Shown here: positions 1 to 6,462 of the stretch, piece by piece
How positions within the stretch are numbered: the first letter of the stretch is position 1
Layout: each line of letters starts with the position of its first letter
Assembly (NCBI RefSeq): GCF_042668085.1
Contig: NZ_JBHVBO010000124.1
Coordinates: forward strand, 1-12,491
Direction: 5' to 3'
Source of the DNA: Isoptericola sp042668085
GTDB taxonomy: Bacteria; Actinomycetota; Actinomycetes; Actinomycetales; Cellulomonadaceae
DNA length: 12,491 nucleotides
Made by a program: the position numbers and the translations under genes
Notes under the pieces: generated by a model
Databases searched by the model: none
What the model was told of the DNA's origin: nothing
What the model saw: only the letters and a program-made list of their open reading frames with translations

Positions 1-45
1 GTGCTCGCCGCGCGGGCGGGCTCCGAGATCCGGCCGGACACAAGA

Positions 46-77
46 ACGGGCATCGCTCTCCGGGGAGCGATGCCCGT
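46..77 (-). terminator. Rho-independent terminator after parB
   Basis: A perfect 13-bp stem is formed by ACGGGCATCGCTC (46-58) and GAGCGATGCCCGT (65-77), with a 6-nt loop. It starts 15 bases past the parB stop. Read on the minus strand, the stem is followed by TTCTTGTGTC, a moderately T-rich tail. It therefore most likely ends the leftward parA-parB transcript. The stem could also stop a converging transcript from outside the window, although the plus-strand side lacks a T tract. Confidence 0.8.
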
Positions 78-92
78 CCGTGGCAACCCGTG

Positions 93-1499
93 TCAGGCGG
101 GTCCGGAACGCAGGAGGCCCGGATCCTCCGGGGCCATCACGCCCAGGATCCTGTTGAGATCCTCGACCGAGGCGAACTCCACGGTGAGACGTCCCTTCGT
201 CTTCCCGATGCTCACCTTCACACGCGTCTCGAAACGGTCAGCAAGCCGCGTCGCGAGCTCGTCCATCGCCTCGCTGCGCTGGCCCGCGCGCGGGGCGCGG
301 CGGGTCGGAGCATCGGTGTCGCCGCTGGTCAGCAGCGTGACGATCTCCTCGGTGGCTCGCACCGACAGGCCCTCGGAGACGATCCGCTGAGCGAGTCGCT
401 CGATCTCCGCGCCGTCGCTGAGCGAGAGAAGGGCGCGTGCGTGACCCGCCGAGAGCACACCCGCAGCGACCCGTCGCTGCACGAGCGGCGGCAGCTTGAG
501 GAGGCGCAGGGTGTTGGAGATCTGCGGACGCGACCTGGCGATTCGCGTCGCCAGCTCTTCGTGGGTGCACCCGAAGTCGTCCAGCAGCTGACGGTAGGCG
601 GCCGCTTCCTCGAGCGGGTTCAGCGCCGCCCGGTGCAGGTTCTCCAGGAGCGCGTCCCGCAGCATGTCGCTGTCGTCGGTCTCGCGAACGATCGCCGGGA
701 TTGTCTCGAGGCCGGCCGCCTGGCTCGCACGCCACCGTCGCTCACCCATGATGAGCTCGTAGTGCTCGGCGTCGGAGGGATCGGGTCGCACCACGATCGG
801 CTGTAGCACGCCGATCTCGGTGATCGACGCGACCAGCTCGTCGAGCTCGCCGTCGTCGAAGACGGTCCGCGGCTGCCAGGTGTTCGGACGGATCGACTCG
901 ACGGGGATCTCCGCGAACCGCGCGCCCGGCACGGGCTTCAGTTCCGTTTCACGTGAAACGACGTCGGTGTCCTCGATCTGCGGCGCCTCCTCCGCGGCAA
1001 CCTGCCCGGGAGCGCCCTCGCCCTCGTCCGTGCCGTTCCGCTCGGACGCCGCACCGGTGACGTCGTCGACATCCGGGATCTCGATGCTGGTGATCAGGCC
1101 CAAGGAGAGCCCGTCCGCGCCCAGCGAATCCTCCGCGCCCCGATCCGCAGCGTCCCGAGCGTCGGCATCCGCCGAGCCGGCGGGGGCATCGGCCAGGACC
1201 GACGTGGGAGCAGCCGAGGTAGGCGTCTTCGCCTGCGTCTCCCCGCCCGTCCGGATGCTCAGGCGGCCACCTGCGATGGCGGAGTCCCACGAGGCGGAGC
1301 GGCGGGAGGCGCGCCCGGCGTCGTCGCCGTTCTCCCCGGAGGGCCGGTCCACGCCCACCGTGGCGACTGCGCTGCCGCCGTCGGTCGAGTCGCGTCCTTC
1401 GCCCGCAGGGAAGAAGACATCCACCGGACGATCGCCCTCGGGCCCGGACGGGATCAGCGCGCCGAGCCCGCGACCCAGACCACGCTTCTTCTGACTCAT
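93..1499 (-). CDS. parB: Chromosome-partitioning protein ParB (long form)
   Basis: ParB binds parS, loads as a CTP-dependent sliding clamp and stimulates the ATPase ParA to segregate the newly copied origin. The 468-aa product has, in order: a basic N-terminal motif KKRGLGRGLGALI (residues 4-16), the usual ParA-contacting segment; a long, low-complexity, acidic and Ala/Gly/Ser-rich stretch (about 20-190); the ParB/Srx N domain (about 194-290) with GERRWRA (252-258) and ENLHR (286-290); a helix-turn-helix region (about 310-335) for parS recognition; and a C-terminal dimerisation segment (about 407-455). The ATG is supported by AGGAGG at 1507-1512. A parS site lies inside the gene at 946-959. 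The disordered insert makes it longer than ParB proteins of roughly 300-370 aa. It follows parA by 169 bases and probably shares its transcript, although a separate promoter cannot be excluded. Confidence 0.97.
   Translation of the reverse strand: MSQKKRGLGRGLGALIPSGPEGDRPVDVFFPAGEGRDSTDGGSAVATVGVDRPSGENGDDAGRASRRSASWDSAIAGGRLSIRTGGETQAKTPTSAAPTSVLADAPAGSADADARDAADRGAEDSLGADGLSLGLITSIEIPDVDDVTGAASERNGTDEGEGAPGQVAAEEAPQIEDTDVVSRETELKPVPGARFAEIPVESIRPNTWQPRTVFDDGELDELVASITEIGVLQPIVVRPDPSDAEHYELIMGERRWRASQAAGLETIPAIVRETDDSDMLRDALLENLHRAALNPLEEAAAYRQLLDDFGCTHEELATRIARSRPQISNTLRLLKLPPLVQRRVAAGVLSAGHARALLSLSDGAEIERLAQRIVSEGLSVRATEEIVTLLTSGDTDAPTRRAPRAGQRSEAMDELATRLADRFETRVKVSIGKTKGRLTVEFASVEDLNRILGVMAPEDPGLLRSGPA
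946..959. other. parS site 1, inside parB
   Basis: Perfect palindrome GTTTCACGTGAAAC, the standard bacterial parS sequence. Here it extends to 16 bp with the flanking C (945) and G (960). In the parB frame it is read as V-S-R-E-T (residues 181-185), at the end of the disordered part of ParB just before the conserved N domain. Confidence 0.95.
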
Positions 1500-1668
1500 G
1501 CTCCAGCCTCCTGAACCATCCGGCTCCGCGCTCCCCTGCTCGTCCTGACGAAGTTACCGCCCTGCCCCCGCACCGACGGGGAACCGTCCACATCTCTCCT
1601 GCGAGGCGCCCCGACGTGCGCCGTCGCGGCGGCACTGATGCGGGGCGTCGTCGCGCCGTATTGCGCCG

Positions 1669-2736
1669 TCATCGCAGGTCAGCGCGTTGCGGTGCGCGCT
1701 CCGCGAGCTCCCGGGCGGCCTCCAGGTAGGCCAGGGATCCCGTCGAACTCGGGTCGTAGGTCATGACCGTCTGCGCGTGGCTCGGCGCCTCGGAGATGCG
1801 GACCGACCGCGGGACTGTGGTGCGCAGCGTCTGGTCTGGGAAGTGCTCACGCACCTCCTCGGCGACCTGCTGCGCCAGGTTCGTCCGCCCGTCATACATC
1901 GTGAGGAGGATCGTCGAGACGCGAAGCTCGGGGTTCAGGTGCGCCTTGATCAGCTCGATCGTCTTGAGGAGCTGGCTGAGCCCCTCCAGCGCGTAGTACT
2001 CGCACTGGATCGGGATCAGCACCTCACGCCCGACCACGAAGGCGTTCACGGTGAGCAAGCCGAGGCTCGGGGGGCAGTCGACCAGCACGTAGTCGATCTG
2101 CTCCTCCCCGCGCTGCTCACGCTCCGCCAGGTAGGCGTCGAGCGCCCGCCGCAGACGTGTTTCACGTGAAACGAGAGAGACGAGCTCGATCTCGGCCCCG
2201 GAGAGATCGATGGTTGCCGGCACGCCGTAGAGCCCGGGAACAGACGGGCACTCCTGGACGGTATGGGCGAGCGGCTCGTCCTCGACCAGCACCTCATAGA
2301 TGGAGGGCGTGCCGGCACGATGTTCCAGACCGAGCGCAGTGGAGGCGTTCCCCTGCGGGTCGTTGTCGATGACCAGGACCTTCAAACCCGACTGGGCCAG
2401 GCCGGCAGCGAGGTTCACGGTGGTCGTCGTCTTCCCGACGCCGCCCTTCTGGTTCGCCACCGTGATGATCCGGGTGCGCGCGGGCCGCGGGAACTGGCGT
2501 CCCTGGAGCTCGATCCGGCGACGCGCGTCGATCGCGAGCTGCGCCGCGAGCGGGGTCGACTCGTCGGCCTCGGGGACCGAGGCCACCAGCGCCGCCCGGT
2601 GTCCGTCGATGGCGGGAGGGAGGCCACCCTGCGCCCACGACAAGCCGGGTGCGGTTTCACGTGAAACGTGCGGATCGCCCGTCGCGGTCCCATCGTTCTG
2701 CGGGACGTCGTCGACGTGCTCCGTACTCGTGCTCAC
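1669..2736 (-). CDS. parA: Chromosome-partitioning ATPase ParA (Soj family)
   Basis: ParA is a deviant Walker-type ATPase that binds DNA non-specifically as an ATP dimer. It forms the gradient along which ParB-parS complexes are segregated. The 355-aa reading has a variable N-terminal tail (about 1-85), the deviant Walker A KGGVGKTTT (97-105), the switch motif IDNDPQGN (123-130) and Walker B VLVDCPPSLG (217-226). I chose the GTG at 2734-2736 because GGAGGAG sits 6 bases upstream. An in-frame GTG at 2770-2772 would add 12 residues but has no ribosome binding site. The gene contains two parS sites (2159-2172 and 2654-2667), both read as V-S-R-E-T (residues 189-193 and 24-28). It lies downstream of rsmG, with a probable terminator between them, and upstream of parB. 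Confidence 0.96.
   Translation of the reverse strand: MSTSTEHVDDVPQNDGTATGDPHVSRETAPGLSWAQGGLPPAIDGHRAALVASVPEADESTPLAAQLAIDARRRIELQGRQFPRPARTRIITVANQKGGVGKTTTTVNLAAGLAQSGLKVLVIDNDPQGNASTALGLEHRAGTPSIYEVLVEDEPLAHTVQECPSVPGLYGVPATIDLSGAEIELVSLVSRETRLRRALDAYLAEREQRGEEQIDYVLVDCPPSLGLLTVNAFVVGREVLIPIQCEYYALEGLSQLLKTIELIKAHLNPELRVSTILLTMYDGRTNLAQQVAEEVREHFPDQTLRTTVPRSVRISEAPSHAQTVMTYDPSSTGSLAYLEAARELAERAPQRADLR
2159..2172. other. parS site 2, inside parA
   Basis: Perfect GTTTCACGTGAAAC with no palindromic extension. It lies in the middle of parA, read as V-S-R-E-T in a segment between the switch motif and Walker B. Its centre is about 1.2 kb from site 1 and 0.5 kb from site 3. Confidence 0.95.
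2654..2667. other. parS site 3, inside the parA 5' end
   Basis: Perfect GTTTCACGTGAAAC located 67 bases into parA, read as V-S-R-E-T in the variable N-terminal tail of ParA. Its closeness to the parA start means that bound ParB could affect transcription elongation here; that is inference. Confidence 0.95.
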
Positions 2737-2849
2737 GTGCCACTCCTCCGGTTCGTCACAGGGACTGTGCACCCGAGTCGCGGCACGTACGACGCCACGG
2801 CCCGGTGCTCCGCGCTCACTCTACGGCCTCAGCGACATCGCGACGGGTC

Positions 2850-2875
2850 AAAACTCCGGCCCGTGGACAGGCCGG
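2850..2875 (-). terminator. Probable terminator between rsmG and parA
   Basis: On the minus strand, 28 bases past the rsmG stop, CCGGCC (2870-2875) pairs with GGCCGG (2856-2861). The stem is followed by AG and TTTTG. The stem can be lengthened by one T-G pair, leaving a 6-nt loop. A short GC stem plus T run fits an intrinsic terminator that separates rsmG from parA. The TTGACC overlapping the T run resembles a -35 box, but no well-spaced -10 box follows, so the parA promoter remains unassigned. Confidence 0.5.
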
Positions 2876-2903
2876 ACGTCCGCCCCCTGGGATCCTGCGA
2901 AAG

Positions 2904-3563
2904 TCAGGAACGACGGACGCGGAGGATCGTCGTGGGCTCGACGTCGTCGACCGTGCGCCCCTCGAGGATCTCCGGCTCGGCCGTCTTGAAGGAGCGCAGC
3001 ACCTTGCGCGCCGGCTCGATCTCCCGTTCGACGTTGCGCCCCTTCAGCACGACCATCGCGCCGCCCTTGCGGACGAGCGGCAGGCTCATCCGTGCCAGCT
3101 TGCTCAGTGCCGCCACGGCGCGTGACGTCACGACATCGACCTCGAACGCGCCGTGGTACTCCTCCGCGCGTCCCCGCTTCACCAACACGTTCGCCAGGCC
3201 CAGGCTGTCGACGCACTCCTGCAGCCAGGCGGTCCGACGCTCCATCGGCTCGATGAGATGCACCTCGACCTCCGGCCGCTGGATGGCCAGCACGAGACCG
3301 GGAAGCCCCGCCCCCGAGCCGATGTCCGCCACCGACCGCGCGTCGCCGAGGTAGGGAGTCACGGCGGCCGAGTTCAGGATGTGCCGCTCCCACAGCCGTG
3401 CGACCTCCCGCGGTCCGATCAGACCGCGCAGCTCGCCCTCGTCCCTCAGGCTCTCGGCGTATCGCGCCACCAGCTCGTACCGGTCCCCGAAGTACGCACG
3501 GACGGCCTCGCTCTCCTCGAGCTCCGCGTCGTCGCCCGTGGGGACCTGTGTCTCGTCACTCAC
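2904..3563 (-). CDS. rsmG: 16S rRNA (guanine-N7)-methyltransferase RsmG (GidB)
   Basis: RsmG uses S-adenosylmethionine to methylate N7 of the 16S rRNA guanine equivalent to E. coli G527. Loss of RsmG in actinobacteria and other bacteria is known to give low-level streptomycin resistance. The 219-aa protein shows the SAM-binding loop ADIGSGAGLPG (79-89), the acidic IEP motif (104-106), TSRAV (147-151) and the VLKG motif (172-175) typical of the family. The GTG at 3561-3563 is chosen because AAGGGAGAG lies just upstream. An ATG at 3588-3590 and a TTG at 3618-3620 are in frame but lack a ribosome binding site, and the TTG would make parS site 4 coding. Its usual neighbours jag (upstream) and parA (downstream) are present. 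Confidence 0.96.
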   Translation of the reverse strand: MSDETQVPTGDDAELEESEAVRAYFGDRYELVARYAESLRDEGELRGLIGPREVARLWERHILNSAAVTPYLGDARSVADIGSGAGLPGLVLAIQRPEVEVHLIEPMERRTAWLQECVDSLGLANVLVKRGRAEEYHGAFEVDVVTSRAVAALSKLARMSLPLVRKGGAMVVLKGRNVEREIEPARKVLRSFKTAEPEILEGRTVDDVEPTTILRVRRS

Positions 3564-3592
3564 GCTCTCTCCCTTGCGCTCCCACCACATGC

Positions 3593-3630
3593 CGAGAGCC
3601 CGTCGTTTCACGTGAAACAACGGGCTCTCG
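3593..3630. repeat. 38-bp palindrome centred on parS site 4
   Basis: The arms CGAGAGCCCGT (3593-3603) and ACGGGCTCTCG (3620-3630) are perfect 11-bp complements. They flank the parS core exactly, so arms and core share one centre (3611.5). The only unpaired positions are C3604 and A3619. In RNA this can form a 16-pair hairpin with one internal mismatch and an ACGT loop, in the jag-rsmG spacer. There is no T run after it on either strand, so it is not a classical intrinsic terminator. Confidence 0.85.
3605..3618. other. parS site 4, jag-rsmG spacer
   Basis: Perfect GTTTCACGTGAAAC. It is the only one of the four sites outside a coding region (with the preferred rsmG start) and the closest to oriC, about 4.5 kb from the middle of the DnaA-box array. 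It is also the only site embedded in a longer palindrome. Confidence 0.95.
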
Positions 3631-3639
3631 AGACGACTG

Positions 3640-4170
3640 TCAGGACTCCGGTGCGGCGTCCTGGTCCGGGGCCGGCTGAACCACCACGTACCGTGCCGGC
3701 TCCGCGCCCCGCGAGTCGCTGACCAGCCCCGCCGCTGCGACGGCGTCGTGCACGACCTTGCGCTCGAAGGCGTTCAGCGGGTCGAGCTCCACCTCACGAC
3801 CGGACTCGCGCACCTCGCGGATCGCGTCCTCGGCCAGCACCGTCAGCTCCTGCCGACGCGCCGCACGGAACCCGGCGATGTCCAGCATCAGACGGCTCCG
3901 CTCCCCCGTGCGCGCCTGGACGGCCAGGCGGGTGAGCTCCTGCAGCGCCTCCAGCACCTCGCCGTCGCGCCCGACGAGGGCCGAGAGGTCCTCGTCCACG
4001 TCCGCCACGATCTCGACCGCGGCGCGGTCGTGTTGGATGTCCAGGTCGATGTCGCCGTCGAGATCGGCGATGTCGAGGAGCTCCTCGAGGTAGTCCGCCG
4101 CGATCTCGCCCTCCTCCTCGAGGCGCTTCGTCCGGTCAGGACCCTGCTCCACCGGCGTGTCCGTCGTCAT
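3640..4170 (-). CDS. jag: Jag/SpoIIIJ-associated KH-R3H RNA-binding protein
   Basis: Jag (KhpB/EloR-like) proteins bind single-stranded nucleic acid or RNA and are almost always encoded next to yidC. In several Gram-positives they affect cell elongation and envelope growth. This 176-aa protein has an acidic N-terminal part (about 18-60), a KH-like loop GRDGEVLEALQ (67-77) and a C-terminal R3H domain (about 105-165) with ERKVVH, giving the defining R-x3-H pair (R137, H141). The N-terminal Jag_N domain found in firmicute proteins is missing, as is common in actinobacteria. The ATG has GAGAGGAA about 12 bases upstream. It starts 23 bases after the yidC stop, so the two are probably co-transcribed. 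Its exact cellular role in this organism is not shown by the sequence. Confidence 0.92.
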   Translation of the reverse strand: MTTDTPVEQGPDRTKRLEEEGEIAADYLEELLDIADLDGDIDLDIQHDRAAVEIVADVDEDLSALVGRDGEVLEALQELTRLAVQARTGERSRLMLDIAGFRAARRQELTVLAEDAIREVRESGREVELDPLNAFERKVVHDAVAAAGLVSDSRGAEPARYVVVQPAPDQDAAPES

Positions 4171-4193
4171 CGGTGTTCGATTCCTCTCGCTGG

Positions 4194-5129
4194 TCAGCGG
4201 CGCTTCTGGCGGTTCTTGCGCTTGGGCTGCTCACGCTGCCCGCGGGGCTTCTCGGGCTCGGGCTCGGGGGTCGCCTCGATGACACCCTTGGCCGCGGCCT
4301 TCCGCGCCTGCTTCTCCTTGAGGAGACGCTCTGCCTCCGAGCCGGGGGCCGGCATCTTCTTGATCGTGTAGAACTGCTGGCCCATCGACCAGAGGTTCGA
4401 GATGACCCAGTAGATCAGCACACCCACGGGGAAGTTGATGCCCGAGATCAGGAAGATCACCGGGAGGATGTAGAGCATCATCTTCTGCGTGCTCGCCATC
4501 GGCCCCTCGAGGGCGGCCTTGGGCATGTTCTTCATCGTGAGCTGACGCTGCGTGAAGAACATGGTGGCGCTCATCAGGATGATGAGGCAGATGACCACGA
4601 TGCGCGACGTCATCGAGTCGGTCGTCCGGAAGATGTCGGAGAGCTGGGCCCCGAAGAGGCTCGACGTCTCGATGTCGCCGGCAATGCGCTGGTCGATCGG
4701 GCCGATGGCCTTGTGCGTGCCCTCGGCGATGCCCTGCAGGTTGTTGAGCACCCGGAACAGCGCGAAGAAGATCGGGGACTGCAGCAGGATCGGCAGGCAC
4801 GACGCCATGGGGTTGGTGCCGTGCTTGCGGTACAGCTCCATGGTCTCGCGACCCATGGCCTCCCGGGACGCCGGGTCGGTCTTGCCCTTGTACTTCTTCT
4901 GCACGGCCTGCAGCTCGGGCTGCATCATCTGCATGCCGCGCGAGGCCTTGATCTGCTTGAAGAACAGCGGGATCAGCGCGATACGGATCACGACCGTCAG
5001 GGCGACGATCGAGAACACCCATGCCCAGCCAGGGCCGTCCTGCATCCCGAGGGTCGTGAACAGGGCGTGGGCCCCGTACATGATCCAGGCCACGACCCAC
5101 TCGATGGGGTAGAGGATGGTGTCCAACAT
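4194..5129 (-). CDS. yidC: Membrane protein insertase YidC (Oxa1 family)
   Basis: YidC inserts and folds inner-membrane proteins, alone or with the Sec translocon. The 311-aa protein has no large periplasmic P1 domain, as in Gram-positive YidC. Hydrophobic segments are visible at about 8-28, 36-58, 110-130, 174-195 and 217-250. The conserved groove arginine is R49 (VVIRIALIP). A cytoplasmic hairpin (about 60-105, basic and amphipathic) follows, and then the LPILLQSPIFFALF core segment. The tail (about 255-311) is strongly basic and ends KRKNRQKRR, which suits ribosome contact. The ATG is preceded by GAGGAGA. It follows yidD by 57 bases and precedes jag by 23 in a leftward cluster. Confidence 0.97.
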   Translation of the reverse strand: MLDTILYPIEWVVAWIMYGAHALFTTLGMQDGPGWAWVFSIVALTVVIRIALIPLFFKQIKASRGMQMMQPELQAVQKKYKGKTDPASREAMGRETMELYRKHGTNPMASCLPILLQSPIFFALFRVLNNLQGIAEGTHKAIGPIDQRIAGDIETSSLFGAQLSDIFRTTDSMTSRIVVICLIILMSATMFFTQRQLTMKNMPKAALEGPMASTQKMMLYILPVIFLISGINFPVGVLIYWVISNLWSMGQQFYTIKKMPAPGSEAERLLKEKQARKAAAKGVIEATPEPEPEKPRGQREQPKRKNRQKRR

Positions 5130-5186
5130 CCCGAATTGTCTCCTCTGTCGGAAAGTCTGCGTCCCCGGCGGCGCGGTCCGGGAGGG

Positions 5187-5516
5187 TCAGTGGTGTGCTG
5201 CGCCGCGGTGCTCGTGACCTGCCCCGCCGACATCGCTGTCGGCGTGCTGGGACCGAGCGGGTGGGACGTCGTCGACTCCGCCGAGGCTCCACGGGTTGCA
5301 CCGCAGGATCCGCCACAGAGCGAGGCCGGTTCCCCGTAGCGTGCCGTGCGTACGGATCGCGATGATCGCGTACTGGGAGCACGACGGGTAGTACTTGCAG
5401 GTGGGCCCCGTCAGCGGGGAGATCACCGACTGGTAGACGCGCAGGACGCCGATGAGGACGGTGGCCGGGAGGTTCCGCAGCACGTCGCGCCCGCGGTCGA
5501 GCGTCGAGGCGGTCAC
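5187..5516 (-). CDS. yidD: Membrane protein insertion efficiency factor YidD
   Basis: YidD is a small membrane-associated protein that helps insertion of YidC substrates. The 109-aa product has the family core: a hydrophobic amphipathic stretch (about 18-34), PTCKYYPSCSQY (38-49) with C40 and C46, and RCNPWSLGGVDDVPP (72-86) with C73. A His/Gly-rich tail follows the conserved part. The GTG start (5514-5516) overlaps the rnpA stop by 4 bases in a GTGA arrangement. GGAGG lies 7 bases upstream, so translation is probably coupled to rnpA. Confidence 0.94.
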   Translation of the reverse strand: MTASTLDRGRDVLRNLPATVLIGVLRVYQSVISPLTGPTCKYYPSCSQYAIIAIRTHGTLRGTGLALWRILRCNPWSLGGVDDVPPARSQHADSDVGGAGHEHRGAAHH

Positions 5517-5902
5517 GTCGTCCTCCGGGCGCGCGCGACGGCGCGGTCGAGGCTGCTCGTGAGGTCCCTGTCGAGCTCCGCGTACGTGGCGCCGCCCGAG
5601 GCGGGCAGGGCGCGCACGACCATCCTCGCCCCGGCGGGGAGGGCGGCGAGGTGCGCTGCGGCGATGTGCCGCAGCCGGCGCTTCACCCGGTTGCGGTGCA
5701 CGGCGTTCCCCACGGCCTTGGATACGACAAGACCGACCTGTGACGGTGCATCGCCCGCGACAGCACCGACGCCGGCCTCAGGGCCGGAGTCGGGGTCGAC
5801 GAGGAGATGCACCACCACGGTCGATCGTCCTGCACGCGTGCCGCGGCGCACCGTCCGTTCGAAGTCGACGGAACGGCGCAGTCGGTGCGCCGCGGGCAGC
5901 AT
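5513..5902 (-). CDS. rnpA: Ribonuclease P protein component RnpA
   Basis: RnpA is the protein subunit of RNase P and helps the catalytic RNA remove 5' leaders from pre-tRNA. The 129-aa protein begins with the typical LPAAHRLRRSVDF and carries the RNR signature GNAVHRNRVKRRLRH (65-79) that binds the RNA. Residues about 38-52 form a Gly/Ala-rich loop that is longer than in many homologues. The ATG lies 3 bases after the rpmH stop and has only a weak ribosome binding site within the rpmH end, which suggests coupling to rpmH translation. It overlaps yidD by 4 bases. Confidence 0.96.
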   Translation of the reverse strand: MLPAAHRLRRSVDFERTVRRGTRAGRSTVVVHLLVDPDSGPEAGVGAVAGDAPSQVGLVVSKAVGNAVHRNRVKRRLRHIAAAHLAALPAGARMVVRALPASGGATYAELDRDLTSSLDRAVARARRTT

Positions 5903-5905
5903 CCG

Positions 5906-6043
5906 TCAGGCAGAGAGCTCGGCGCGACCCTTGCGCCGACGGTTCGCCAGGATGGCGCGGCCGGCACGGGTGCGCATGCGCAGCCGGAAGCCGTGGGTCT
6001 TGGCACGACGGCGGTTGTTCGGCTGGAAAGTCCGCTTGCTCAC
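5906..6043 (-). CDS. rpmH: 50S ribosomal protein L34
   Basis: L34 is a small basic protein of the large ribosomal subunit. The 45-aa translation begins MSKRTFQPNN and contains RRRAKTHGFRLRMRTRAGRA, which matches the L34 family from end to end. It uses a GTG start (6041-6043) with GGAG about 8 bases upstream. It is the first gene of the leftward rpmH-rnpA-yidD-yidC cluster. It is served by the promoter at 6209-6238 and preceded by a leader of about 160 bases. Confidence 0.97.
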   Translation of the reverse strand: MSKRTFQPNNRRRAKTHGFRLRMRTRAGRAILANRRRKGRAELSA

Positions 6044-6140
6044 GAGGTACTCCAAGAAACGTCGGGGAGGCACACCGTCAGTTCCTCGACGATGCAGGTC
6101 TTGTCGCAGGTCGGACCACGCGTACGAGACGTGGAAGCAC

Positions 6141-6174
6141 CGACCGGGCCGACCCGAGGACCGGCAGCCCGGTT
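6141..6174 (-). other. Hairpin in the rpmH leader
   Basis: In the untranslated leader of the rpmH transcript, ACCGGGC (6143-6149) and GCCCGGT (6167-6173) can pair as a 7-bp stem around a 17-nt loop. There is no T run, so this looks like leader structure rather than a terminator. No known riboswitch is recognised. Confidence 0.3.
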
Positions 6175-6208
6175 AAGGGCGCGCGAAAGGACCTGGAACG
6201 GCTGTCCG

Positions 6209-6238
6209 ACGTTACGCCGTGGAGCCCCCTCAGGTCAA
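6209..6238 (-). promoter_or_regulatory. Promoter of the rpmH operon
   Basis: On the minus strand TTGACC (6233-6238) is followed after 18 bases by TAACGT (6209-6214). This is a good match to the actinobacterial housekeeping sigma-factor consensus. Transcription would start near 6202, giving a leader of about 158 bases before rpmH. Confidence 0.65.
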
Positions 6239-6249
6239 ACCCGCCCGGG

Positions 6250-6278
6250 GGCGACCCGGAGCGGCCGGTGGCTACGAT
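6250..6278 (+). promoter_or_regulatory. Candidate dnaA promoter, divergent from rpmH
   Basis: TACGAT at 6273-6278 is a fair -10 box. GCGACC at 6251-6256, 16 bases upstream, is a poor -35 box. The position, about 185 bases before dnaA and back to back with the rpmH promoter, is plausible. A TTGACC at 6417-6422 has no matching -10 box and is less convincing. Confidence 0.4.
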
Positions 6279-6345
6279 GTGGAGGACCTCACGCACCTCG
6301 GCGCGACGTCGCGCCGGCCGCCCGGTACGGTCATCGCCCACAGCC

Positions 6346-6387
6346 TTGTCCACAGGTTCCACAGCATGTGGACAACGCTGTGGACGG
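6346..6387. promoter_or_regulatory. DnaA-box cluster in the dnaA leader
   Basis: Two perfect boxes face each other: TTGTCCACA (6346-6354, plus) and TGTGGACAA (6367-6375, minus). TGTGGACGG (6379-6387, 7 of 9) follows, and a weak GGTTCCACA lies between. They sit between the candidate dnaA promoter and the dnaA start, where bound DnaA would repress its own transcription. They may also form a second cluster of the origin. Confidence 0.85.
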
Positions 6388-6462
6388 AGATCTGGCGTGG
6401 CAGACTCGCGACCTCGTTGACCTACAGCTGCCCCATCCCGAACGACCCGAAGGACGACGCCC

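Noticed and set aside
2737..2772. parA beginning 12 codons earlier at GTG 2770-2772.
   Set aside because: There is no ribosome binding site before it, and the GGAGGAG that serves the GTG at 2734-2736 would then be inside the gene.
3564..3620. Longer rsmG starting at TTG 3618-3620 or ATG 3588-3590, which would place parS site 4 or its right flank in coding sequence.
   Set aside because: Neither start has a ribosome binding site, while the GTG at 3561-3563 has AAGGGAGAG immediately upstream and gives a normal-length RsmG.
4173..5339. A 388-codon plus-strand open frame across yidC.
   Set aside because: It is antisense to yidC and yidD, His/Arg/Leu-rich, with no domain or ribosome binding site.
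6417..6445. TTGACC just before dnaA as a -35 box.
   Set aside because: No -10-like hexamer lies at 16-19 bases, and the start site would fall within or beyond the dnaA ribosome binding site.
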